Below, one piece after another: positions 1 through 5,747 of a stretch of 6,899 nucleotides of DNA (position 1 is its first letter; every line of letters begins with the position of its first letter). Origin of the DNA: Acidobacteriota bacterium. GTDB taxonomy: Bacteria > Acidobacteriota > UBA4820 > DSQY01. The notes beneath the pieces were generated by a model. It was not told the DNA's origin. It worked only from the letters and a program-made list of their open reading frames with translations, and did not search any database. The stretch lies in contig JAKAJA010000099.1 in the NCBI GenBank assembly GCA_021814085.1, positions 1 to 6,899 of the forward strand. The letters run 5' to 3'. The position numbers and the translations under genes are program-made.

Positions 1-75
1 TTGCAAGGCGCGAGCCCTCAGTTCGCCGAGCGGTTACGGCGGGCGGAACGGGCCGAGCGGGTGATTGTTCGTCAT
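1..75 (-). pseudogene. Possible anti-sigma factor N-terminus with an in-frame stop; runs off the window
   Basis: On the minus strand an ATG at 75-73 overlaps the stop of the sigma factor gene as ATGA and is preceded by GGGAG (87-83) at a 7-base spacing, which is a very good translation start. The frame reads MTNNHPLGPFRPP and then meets TAA at 36-34. Continuing in the same frame to the window edge gives PLGELRARALQ. Proline-rich residues followed by an E-L-R-x-R-x-L stretch are common in membrane anti-sigma factors just before the transmembrane helix, and such genes usually sit directly downstream of ECF sigma genes. What is seen is the start, the overlap and the stop. That this is an anti-sigma gene broken by a nonsense change or a base-call error is inferred from only 24 codons. 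It could also be a true 13-codon leader or chance. Confidence 0.33.
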
Positions 76-599
76 GATGGTACTCCCATCAGCTTTCTCA
101 ATCTGGTCAGCGCCAGCCGGTGGCGGCTGGCAGCGGTGAACAATGAGATTCCCAGGGCCTTCCCAATTTCCGAGAAGGAGAGGCCGCAAAAGTGGCGCAA
201 ATAGACGACCTCGCGCTGTTCGGGCGCGAGCTGGGCCACGGCCGCGGAGGCCTCTCTGGCGGCCAATGCCTCTCCCGAACCTGCGCCGCCGTCGAGGAGA
301 AGGGCATCATCGAGGGGCGCCGTGCGGCGGCGCATGCGCAGGACGTCCACGGCCGCCCGGTGCGCCATGCCAAGGAGATACGCCTTGGGCCGGGCAATGT
401 CCTCGAGGGCAACGCCGGTCTGGGCCAGCTTCAAGAAGACCTCCTGCACGACATCCGCCGCGTCCTCCGCACTTTGGGTGCGCCAGAGGGCGAGGCCATA
501 GAGATCCCGCCCGACCGCGTCGTAGATCACCGCCATCGCCGCTTTCTCCCCCCGGGCCAGGGCGGCCATCGCCCCGGCAAGAACCCCCTCGTCGATCAT
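72..599 (-). CDS. ECF-family RNA polymerase sigma factor
   Basis: The 175-residue product matches the usual size and layout of extracytoplasmic-function sigma factors, which bind core RNA polymerase and direct it to a small stress or envelope regulon. Region 2 lies at about residues 12-92, with the core-binding helix around DAADVVQEVFLKL (46-58) and the -10 reading stretch around AYLLGMAHRAAVDVLRMRRR. A variable linker (93-117) leads to region 4 (about 118-172), with LAPEQREVVYLRHFCGLSFSEIG and a helix-turn-helix ending FTAASRHRLALTRLRKL, which reads the -35 element. The ATG at 599 is the only usual start before the upstream in-frame stop at 659-657. It lacks a well-placed Shine-Dalgarno sequence: a run of seven G lies 2 bases before it, and AGGAG lies about 19 bases before it. 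The gene diverges from the patatin gene, and its stop overlaps a possible anti-sigma frame. The exact ECF group and the regulon cannot be told from this sequence alone. Confidence 0.93.
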   Translation of the reverse strand: MIDEGVLAGAMAALARGEKAAMAVIYDAVGRDLYGLALWRTQSAEDAADVVQEVFLKLAQTGVALEDIARPKAYLLGMAHRAAVDVLRMRRRTAPLDDALLLDGGAGSGEALAAREASAAVAQLAPEQREVVYLRHFCGLSFSEIGKALGISLFTAASRHRLALTRLRKLMGVPS

Positions 600-704
600 G
601 TCCCCCCCGAGATGCTTGCTCCTTGCGGCGAGAAGGGAAACATCTCCCCTTCTGGCTCATAGACGGCGCAGCACCGCCATTTTGTCACATGAGACGAACG
701 GTCT

Positions 705-734
705 TTGACCGGGATGCCCTACGCCGCGTAGAAT
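705..734 (+). promoter_or_regulatory. Sigma70-like promoter for the patatin lipoprotein gene
   Basis: TTGACC (705-710; five of six consensus bases) is followed after 18 bases by TAGAAT (729-734; five of six). Transcription would begin near 741, giving a leader of about 36 bases before the ATG at 778. This is the best sigma70-type element seen in the divergent gap between the sigma factor and patatin genes. Because the -10 covers the upstream ATG at 733, it also argues against that ATG being the translation start. Confidence 0.6.
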
Positions 735-777
735 GGCCTCCGCCGGCCGAACCATCGCCGGCCAGCCGAGGACCCTC

Positions 778-1743
778 ATGCCCGTCCAAACCAATGTTCA
801 CAGTTCCCGCTTCTCCCTTCGCCGAATCTCGACTCTTTTGCTCCTCACTCTTCACTCCTCACTTCTTACTTTCCTTTTGGCCTGCGCGACCCAGCAGCAG
901 CCGGCTGTCATACCGCCCGTCGCCATGCGCGAGATCCCGCCCAAGGTGGGTCTGGCCCTGGGAGGGGGCGGCGCCCGGGGGTTCTCCGAGATCGGCGTGC
1001 TGCGCGTGCTGGAGCAGGAGAAGATCCCCGTGAGCTTCGTGGCCGGCACTTCCGTGGGCAGCCTCGTGGGGGCCCTCTACGCCGATACGGGCAAGGTGCT
1101 GGACGCGGAGTTCCAGGCCGTGGCCATGCAGGAGGAGGACATCTTCGACTACCAGGCCCTGGCCCTCCTGTCGGGCGGACTGGTGAAGGGGGAGAGGCTC
1201 GAGAAGTTCCTCGACACCCGCCTCCAGCATAAGACCATCGAGGCCATGAAGGTGCCCTACGCCGCCGTGGCCGTGGACCTCCTGGCGGGAAAGGCCGTGG
1301 CCTTCGAGCGGGGCTCCGTGGCCCGCGCCGTGCACGCTTCCGCCGCCGTACCGGGCGTCTTCGTCCCCGTGGAGTTCGGCGGCAAGATCTACGTGGACGG
1401 CGGGGTGACCGACCCGGTCCCCGTGGACGTGGCGCGCAGGATGGGCGCCGACGTGGTGATCGCCGTCTCCATCCCCGAGGGGGCACCCAAGGACAGGCCC
1501 GCCAACCCCGTGGAGGTGGCCCTCCACGCCATCGCGATCATGTCCAGCGAGCTGGGCGCCCTCATGGCCAAGGACGCGGACGTGGTGATCTCGCCCGACG
1601 TGGCGGGGGTGGCCTTCGACGATTTCACTCAGAAGAAGCGCCTCATCGAGGCCGGTGAAACGGCGGCGCGCCTGGCCCTCCCGGCCATCCGGGCCGCCAT
1701 CGCCCAGAAGACGCGGCGCGTGCCCATGGGCGTGGCCCCATGA
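778..1743 (+). CDS. Patatin-like phospholipase, lipoprotein
   Basis: This is a serine acyl hydrolase of the patatin family (RssA/YlpA-like), expected to release fatty acids from membrane lipids or related esters using a Ser-Asp dyad. Numbered from the ATG at 778 (321 residues), it has an RR-containing signal peptide and the lipobox LLAC with Cys36, so it should be exported and lipid-anchored. The oxyanion loop GGGGARG is at 62-68, the nucleophile elbow GTSVG at 90-94 (Ser92), and the DGG motif at 207-209 (Asp207). All catalytic elements are present. An in-frame ATG at 733 would add 15 residues, but it lies inside the probable -10 box and has no ribosome binding site. The 778 start has GAGG at 768-771 with a 6-base gap. 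The hydrophobic core of the signal peptide is encoded by a 7-bp tandem repeat. The substrate is unknown. Confidence 0.93.
   Translation: MPVQTNVHSSRFSLRRISTLLLLTLHSSLLTFLLACATQQQPAVIPPVAMREIPPKVGLALGGGGARGFSEIGVLRVLEQEKIPVSFVAGTSVGSLVGALYADTGKVLDAEFQAVAMQEEDIFDYQALALLSGGLVKGERLEKFLDTRLQHKTIEAMKVPYAAVAVDLLAGKAVAFERGSVARAVHASAAVPGVFVPVEFGGKIYVDGGVTDPVPVDVARRMGADVVIAVSIPEGAPKDRPANPVEVALHAIAIMSSELGALMAKDADVVISPDVAGVAFDDFTQKKRLIEAGETAARLALPAIRAAIAQKTRRVPMGVAP
841..875 (+). repeat. Degenerate 7-bp tandem repeat (CTYYTYA) inside the patatin signal-peptide codons
   Basis: Five successive heptamers are CTCCTCA, CTCTTCA, CTCCTCA, CTTCTTA and CTTTCCT; the first four fit CTYYTYA exactly. Since 7 is not a multiple of 3, each three units spell seven codons, here rich in Leu, Ser and Thr. 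The tract encodes much of the hydrophobic segment just before the lipobox cysteine. The same consensus recurs at 1783-1817. Confidence 0.75.
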
Positions 1744-1782
1744 GGAGAACGAGCCCCCGCTGTTCCATTCTCTTGCTGCCCG

Positions 1783-1817
1783 CTTTTCACTTTTTACTTT
1801 TCACTTTTCACTTTGTT
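1783..1817 (+). repeat. 7-bp tandem repeat (CTTTTCA) between the patatin and lipoprotein genes
   Basis: The units are CTTTTCA, CTTTTTA, CTTTTCA, CTTTTCA and a decayed CTTTGTT. They fill most of the 90-base gap and end two bases before the GAGGTGA ribosome binding site (1820-1826) of the downstream lipoprotein. The AT-rich pyrimidine tract contrasts sharply with the high-GC surroundings. It is not followed or preceded by a stem, so it is not a standard terminator. Confidence 0.8.
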
Positions 1818-1833
1818 GTGAGGTGACCTTGCC

Positions 1834-2400
1834 ATGAGAACGACCCGGCTGATCTTAGGTTGTCTCGCGTTCGTCTCGCTGGCGGGCTGCACCGCCGTCA
1901 AGACGGGCCCCCTCGCTGACCTCCGCTCGGACCTGGAGGGGGGCTCCTACACCCTCACGGTCAAGAGCGACGTGCCCCAGCTGGACCAGCAGTCCCTCTA
2001 CAAAATCGCCCACGCCGAGCTGGCGCCCCTTTTGCCCATCGGCACCAACGCTCCGCACACAGGCGAGGTGCAGGTCCGGTTCTCCACGGAGCAGATGCTG
2101 AGCGACCCCGCGATCGTCCAGGGCGTGGACGGCGCCGTGGCCACCATGGGCGGCGTGGGCGCGACCCCGACGGTGCAGTCAGGCGGGCCCCGCATCTACA
2201 TCAACGGGACATTGCTGGTGGCCATCAAGAGCGATTCGGGCAAGCGCATCTGGTACGCGAGCTACAACCACGACGGCCGGTTTTCCCTGGCCGCGACGCC
2301 CGAGGACGTGGCCCGTCTCTCCATGAAGCGCGTCGCCGAGCAACTACGGAAAGACATGAAGGCCGTGGGCCTCATGCCGGTGAAGGGCACCACGAAATGA
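1834..2400 (+). CDS. Lipoprotein of unknown function
   Basis: The 188-residue product starts with a short basic n-region (MRTTR), a hydrophobic core and the lipobox LAGC with Cys19, so it should be processed by signal peptidase II and lipid-anchored. The start is firm: GAGGTGA (1820-1826) lies 7 bases before the ATG. After the cysteine, the mature part has an alternating-residue stretch around residues 38-46, a charged helix-like region (48-66), a segment TGEVQVRFST (76-85), a Gly/Ala-rich low-complexity stretch (98-118) and then strands IYINGTLLVAI and KRIWYASYNHDGRF (120-150). A final amphipathic helix (156-176) precedes a basic tail. The pattern loosely resembles small beta-rich envelope lipoproteins of the DUF4136 type, but I do not recognise a family with confidence. 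Its stop overlaps the next start (ATGA at 2397-2400), indicating translational coupling. Confidence 0.88.
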   Translation: MRTTRLILGCLAFVSLAGCTAVKTGPLADLRSDLEGGSYTLTVKSDVPQLDQQSLYKIAHAELAPLLPIGTNAPHTGEVQVRFSTEQMLSDPAIVQGVDGAVATMGGVGATPTVQSGGPRIYINGTLLVAIKSDSGKRIWYASYNHDGRFSLAATPEDVARLSMKRVAEQLRKDMKAVGLMPVKGTTK

Positions 2401-2924
2401 GGCCCATCGCTGCCGCCGACCTCCTCCTCCGTCCTTTTCACATCCTCGATCAGGAGTGGGCCCTCCTCGTCGGCGGCACGGAGAAGCCCAACCCCATGAC
2501 CGTCTCGTGGGGCGGGCTGGGGACCCTCTGGAACCGGCCCGTGGTGACGGTCTACGTCCGGCCCACGAGGTTCACCTTCGGCCTCCTCAACGAGCACCCC
2601 GAGTTCACCCTCAACGTCATGCCTCCCGCCTCGCGAGGCGCCCTCGACCTGTGCGGGAGCACCTCGGGGCGGGACACGGACAAATGGGCGGAGGCGGGCC
2701 TGGTCCCCGAGGCATCCCAGATGGTGACCGTGCCCAGAGTGGCGGGGGCTGCCCTCGCCCTGGAGTGCCGGACGCTGGCCACCCTGGACCTGGACCCCGG
2801 ACGTTTCCTGGATTGCTCCATCGAATCCCAATATCCTCGGAAGGATTACCACCGGGCCTTCATCGGCCAGGTCATGGCCGCCTTCGTCTCGGAAGAGTTC
2901 AATGCCGGTGACGAGGCCCGGTGA
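2397..2924 (+). CDS. Flavin reductase family protein (FMN-binding split barrel)
   Basis: The 175-residue product has the size and motif order of the DIM6/NTAB flavin-reductase-like family, whose members bind FMN in a split-barrel dimer and reduce flavin with NAD(P)H or serve as small FMN oxidoreductases. Visible family signatures are NPMTVSWGGLGTLWNRP (32-48) followed by VVTVYVRPTRFT, the FTLNVM strand (70-75), CGSTSGRDTDKWAEAGL (86-102), the ALALECR strand (119-125) and HRAFIGQV near the end (152-159). Translation starts by ATGA overlap with the lipoprotein gene, with GAAGGG (2382-2387) upstream. The physiological electron acceptor cannot be deduced. The next gene encodes another flavoprotein, so the pair may take part in a common redox or detoxification task; that link is inferred from spacing alone. 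Confidence 0.92.
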   Translation: MRPIAAADLLLRPFHILDQEWALLVGGTEKPNPMTVSWGGLGTLWNRPVVTVYVRPTRFTFGLLNEHPEFTLNVMPPASRGALDLCGSTSGRDTDKWAEAGLVPEASQMVTVPRVAGAALALECRTLATLDLDPGRFLDCSIESQYPRKDYHRAFIGQVMAAFVSEEFNAGDEAR

Positions 2925-2928
2925 GGAC

Positions 2929-3519
2929 ATGCGCGTCCTCGTCCTCCTGGCCCACCCCAAGCCCGACTCCTTCAACGCCGCGCTCCTGAAGGAGTTCGTG
3001 GGGGGCCTCGTGGAAGCAGGCCACGAGCCCGACGTGGCCGACCTCTACGGCGAGGACTTCCGCCCCGCCCTCGGCGCAGAAGACCTCGCGTGCATGGGCG
3101 CGGAGGCCCCCGACCCCGCCGTGCGGTCCTACCAGGAGCGCATTCTCGCGGCGCAAGGGCTGGCCTTCGTCTTTCCCGTGTGGTGGTTCGGCCCCCCCGC
3201 CATGCTCAAGGGGTTCGTGGACCGGGTCTTCCAGGAGAACTTCGCCTTCCGGTTCAAGGAGGGCGGACTCGTGGAGGGACTCCTGCACCACCGACGGGCC
3301 CTCGTCCTCAACACCACGGGGGCGAGCGCCCTCATGTACCGGACCTTCGGCTTCGGCGATCCCCTGAGAAAGTCCTTCTGCGACTGGACCTTGAGGTTCT
3401 GCGGGATCAAGGAGGTGGAGCAGATCCTCTTCCACGAGGTCGTCAACACCGACGACGCCACGCGCGCCGCATACCTGCTCGAAGCCCGCTGGCTCGGCCG
3501 GGAGTTCTTCTCCGCGTGA
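2929..3519 (+). CDS. NAD(P)H-dependent oxidoreductase, flavodoxin-like fold (NQO/MdaB family)
   Basis: This 196-residue protein belongs to the flavodoxin-like NAD(P)H:quinone oxidoreductase family, soluble FAD/FMN enzymes that reduce quinones and related electrophiles by two electrons. It opens with strand MRVLVLLAHP followed by the cofactor phosphate loop KPDSFNAALL (8-20). The family hallmark FVFPVWWFGPPAMLKGFVDRVF is at 80-101, LVLNTTGAS at 126-134 forms the next strand and loop, and the C-terminal part contains FCGIKEVEQILFHEV (157-171). The length is typical of the small bacterial branch. The start is a choice: ATG 2929 gives the canonical N-terminus and lies 4 bases after the upstream stop. 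ATG 2902, in frame, would add nine atypical residues and overlap the upstream gene by 23 bases, although GGAAG sits 6 bases before it. Last gene of the plus-strand block. Confidence 0.92.
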   Translation: MRVLVLLAHPKPDSFNAALLKEFVGGLVEAGHEPDVADLYGEDFRPALGAEDLACMGAEAPDPAVRSYQERILAAQGLAFVFPVWWFGPPAMLKGFVDRVFQENFAFRFKEGGLVEGLLHHRRALVLNTTGASALMYRTFGFGDPLRKSFCDWTLRFCGIKEVEQILFHEVVNTDDATRAAYLLEARWLGREFFSA

Positions 3520-3548
3520 CACGTCCGCCACACGGGAGCACAGCGGCC

Positions 3549-3590
3549 GAGGGGAGAATCAAGAAGGGAGAAGCCGCCGCTCCTCCCCTC
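3549..3590. other. Inverted repeat in the convergent gap; possible weak terminator
   Basis: The 101-base gap between the convergent quinone-oxidoreductase and carboxypeptidase genes holds a perfect 8-bp inverted repeat, GAGGGGAG (3549-3556) and CTCCCCTC (3583-3590), around a 26-base loop. A smaller GGAG/CTCC pairing lies inside it. There is no T-tract on either strand, so a Rho-independent terminator is not shown. The position alone suggests a role in ending transcription from one or both sides. Confidence 0.28.
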
Positions 3591-3620
3591 CTCATTGAAC
3601 TCACTTTGAGACGCCTGTGT

Positions 3621-5606
3621 CTACCAGCTGAAGGGGAAGGGTTCCGATGCCCCCCCCGCGCCGTCTCCCACCACGAGTTGGACGGTCTTGCCTTTTGGTA
3701 CGAGGACTTTGAGCCCCGCCCCCTTGCCCACGAGCCGTGCGGAACCCTTCACCTGGGTCGTCGCGACGGCGGTTCCGTCCACCTTGAGGGTGCAGCCCGA
3801 CACGAAGCCGGCCCCACTCACCAACAGCCTGAACGGGTTGGCGGCCTTCTTCGCGCCGGTGATGGCGTATGGCCGAGTGGAGAAGGACCATACGGGTCCG
3901 GCCGTCTTCCCCCACGGTCCGAGGGCCACCACCTGCCAGTAATAGGTCCTGCCGAGCTCTAGGGAAGACGGCGAGTAGCTGTTGGTCGTCGCCGTGCCCG
4001 CCATTGGCGGCGTGGGGGTCGTGCCGAAGTAGACTTCGTAGCCCGTGGCGCCATCGCTCGACCATGTGAGGGTCGCGGCGAGGTCCTGGTTCAGGGCCTT
4101 GTCCTGGGGGGCGGGATCCCTCGGCACGGCGCCTTGCGACGTGGAGGTCAGTTGGACGTCCATCAGGGCGGTGCCCGTCCCCACGGCCACCTCGCGGGTC
4201 TGCGTGATGTAACCGGGCATGGAGAAGGTCACGTGATAGGTCTTGCCCCCCTGAAGGGGCCAGCCATACCGGCCACGGGCGCTGGCCCGCCTGGGGGTCT
4301 CGCCGTTGGTGAGGGCGGCCTCCTGGACCGTGAAGGTGGCCTTTAGGGGCTGCCCCGTGGTGGCGTCCGTCACCTGGCCCTGTATGGAGGGGTAGGTCAG
4401 GGTCTTGTCGAGGAAATACTGCCAGGCCGTCCGCTGGCGCTGGACGGTGACGTCCCGCCATTGGCTGTAGTCGGGCTGGAAGTCGCTGGAGTTGACCTCG
4501 ATGACGAAGGCGAAGGCACCGTAACGTCCGTAGAGCGTGTCGTCGCTGGACCCGTCCGTCTCGTAGATGGTGGACCACCCTGGGCCCGTCTTGTATCGGC
4601 CCCTCTCGCCGTTGTCGTCCTCCAGGATGCCGTTCAGGGTCTGCCCCAGATCGTCATAGACGGCCATTTCGCTGGGGTTTTCGCACCCGTAAGGGTAAAG
4701 GAGGTACTCCCCATAGGAGTGGTAGGAGAGGCTGAAGAGGGGCCGGATTTCATCCGCGAGGGCCGTCACCCCCTGCGTTTCGGGCTCCGATTCGGGCGAC
4801 GGCCCACGGTAGATCTCGCTCGAACAGGCGCCCGATGAGCCGCCGCAGGCGTTCCAGTTCCAGCCGTAGTTTCGGTTGAGGTCTACGGCGCATATGGGGT
4901 CCCGGTTCTTGCGCCACATGTTGTCGGTCGTGAACACGTACTCGGCCCCGTCGGGATTGACGCAGGCCACGACCCACACCTCGATCTTGTCCAGCCATTC
5001 GGTCACCTTGGTGTCCTTGCCGTAGTTGGAGGCGAGGTACCCGATGGCGTCCTTGGCGATCTCAACCGTCATCACTTCCCTCGCGTGATGCTGCGCGTCC
5101 AGGAGGAAGACCGGGCGGTCGTGGTCTTCGTTTACGTCGGAGGTTATTTTCACGGCAATGAGCTTTTGGCCTTCGAAAAGGGTGTCCTTGAGGACGACCT
5201 TCTTGACGAGGTTGGGGTAGGCCGCCTGGGCCTGGTCGATGAAAGCGCCCAATTCCACGGGGTCCGTATAGTCAGACAAGACCTCGGCCCTGCGGCGCAG
5301 CGGGTGCCCCACGTCCTTGAGGGCATAGCTGAATCCCATGGATTTCAGGCGTTCCAGCTCGGCCTCGGTGACGACTACCCCCGCCGTTCCGGCGGCGCGG
5401 TTCACTCCCGCAACGTCGAAGCCCCCTGCCGTCAGCCGAAGGACGTCCGAGTCCCCGCGAAGGGGAACTTCCACCAGCAGGTGGAGAGGCCCGGCAGCCG
5501 CGGCCGCGACCGAGAGGAGAAGGGACAAACAGAAAATGAGAGCCGCCGGAAGGATGATCGGCAAGAATGCCACAGGCGTGGGGCCCTTGGTGCGCACGGA
5601 ATCCAT
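3621..5606 (-). CDS. Secreted M14-family zinc carboxypeptidase with C-terminal beta domains
   Basis: The 661-residue product is a carboxypeptidase T-like metallopeptidase that removes C-terminal amino acids from peptides outside the cytoplasm. An N-terminal signal peptide (hydrophobic to about residue 38, AAAAAG) is followed by a propeptide-like region (about 40-110) and the catalytic domain (about 112-402). Zinc ligands His174 and Glu177 (HARE) and His296 (SYHSYGE) are present, as are Arg232 (WRKNR), Asn244-Arg245 (DLNRNYGW), Tyr348 (IYETDGSSDD) and the general base Glu370 (FVIEV). Then come a carboxypeptidase-regulatory-like beta domain (about 408-488), a fibronectin type III-like domain ending GPVWSFSTRP (about 495-579) and an IPT/TIG-like domain (about 582-661). 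ATG 5606 is preferred over the adjacent TTG 5609: GGAGGT (5618-5613) lies 6 bases before it. The domain boundaries and the S1 specificity are estimates. The gap of 141 bases upstream suggests its own promoter. Confidence 0.94.
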   Translation of the reverse strand: MDSVRTKGPTPVAFLPIILPAALIFCLSLLLSVAAAAAGPLHLLVEVPLRGDSDVLRLTAGGFDVAGVNRAAGTAGVVVTEAELERLKSMGFSYALKDVGHPLRRRAEVLSDYTDPVELGAFIDQAQAAYPNLVKKVVLKDTLFEGQKLIAVKITSDVNEDHDRPVFLLDAQHHAREVMTVEIAKDAIGYLASNYGKDTKVTEWLDKIEVWVVACVNPDGAEYVFTTDNMWRKNRDPICAVDLNRNYGWNWNACGGSSGACSSEIYRGPSPESEPETQGVTALADEIRPLFSLSYHSYGEYLLYPYGCENPSEMAVYDDLGQTLNGILEDDNGERGRYKTGPGWSTIYETDGSSDDTLYGRYGAFAFVIEVNSSDFQPDYSQWRDVTVQRQRTAWQYFLDKTLTYPSIQGQVTDATTGQPLKATFTVQEAALTNGETPRRASARGRYGWPLQGGKTYHVTFSMPGYITQTREVAVGTGTALMDVQLTSTSQGAVPRDPAPQDKALNQDLAATLTWSSDGATGYEVYFGTTPTPPMAGTATTNSYSPSSLELGRTYYWQVVALGPWGKTAGPVWSFSTRPYAITGAKKAANPFRLLVSGAGFVSGCTLKVDGTAVATTQVKGSARLVGKGAGLKVLVPKGKTVQLVVGDGAGGASEPFPFSW

Positions 5607-5642
5607 CAAACCACCTCCGAAGCTGTCAGTCCGTCTGCTCTT

Positions 5643-5659
5643 GGGACCCCCCTGGTCCC
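5643..5659 (-). other. Small hairpin in the carboxypeptidase leader
   Basis: GGGACC and GGTCCC form a perfect 6-bp stem with a 5-base loop, about 25 bases before the GGAGGT ribosome binding site. No T-run follows on the minus strand (AAGAGC follows), so it is not a terminator. It may stabilise the leader or tune translation; it may also be chance in GC-rich DNA. Confidence 0.3.
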
Positions 5660-5676
5660 GCGATCCGCCCTTCTAC

Positions 5677-5703
5677 TACGCAACCCATGTGCGCTTGGTT
5701 TCC
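5677..5703 (-). promoter_or_regulatory. Candidate ECF-type promoter for the carboxypeptidase gene
   Basis: Reading the minus strand, GGAAAC (5703-5698) is followed after 17 bases by CGTA (5680-5677). ECF sigma factors commonly use an AAC-containing -35 and a CGT-containing -10 at this spacing, for example the TGAAAC/CGTA type. Transcription would start near 5668, about 60 bases upstream of the start codon. I found no better sigma70-type pair in this gap. The match is short and could be chance, and nothing shows that the sigma factor in this window recognises it. Confidence 0.3.
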
Positions 5704-5747
5704 AGCTTGTGTAATGGAACGCTCCCGCACGGGCGACCAGGGAGGTC

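Noticed and set aside
701..711. GGTC-TTT-GACC palindrome overlapping the -35 box as an operator
   Set aside because: Four-base arms are too short to distinguish from chance, and no second copy was found nearby.
143..1033. Long plus-strand frame spanning the sigma gene, the divergent gap and the patatin 5' end
   Set aside because: Its product is Arg/Pro-rich low-complexity typical of an antisense shadow in high-GC DNA, and it overlaps two well-supported genes and a promoter.
859..1527. Minus-strand frame opposite the patatin gene with a His/Gly-rich product
   Set aside because: The composition is that of a reverse-frame shadow; it is fully opposite a gene with intact catalytic motifs and has no recognisable domain.
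1655..1837. Plus-strand frame of 60 codons ending in FSLFTFHFSL
   Set aside because: Its C-terminal part is only the translated CTTTTCA repeat and its N-terminal half is a shifted frame of the patatin end; no ribosome binding site was seen.
72..3519. Mobile or defence island (sigma factor, patatin, oxidoreductases)
   Set aside because: The patatin has a signal peptide and lipobox, unlike cytoplasmic patatin effectors of CBASS systems; no cyclase, nuclease, transposase, att-like repeats or composition shift of the genes was seen.
3601..4578. Minus-strand frame of 325 codons overlapping the carboxypeptidase in another frame
   Set aside because: The carboxypeptidase frame carries recognisable domains over the same stretch; the alternative is Arg/Gly/His-rich without motifs.
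5721..5736. CCCG/CGGG inverted repeat after the DUF2007 stop as a terminator
   Set aside because: The loop would be only two bases, the stem is four pairs and no T-tract follows on the minus strand.
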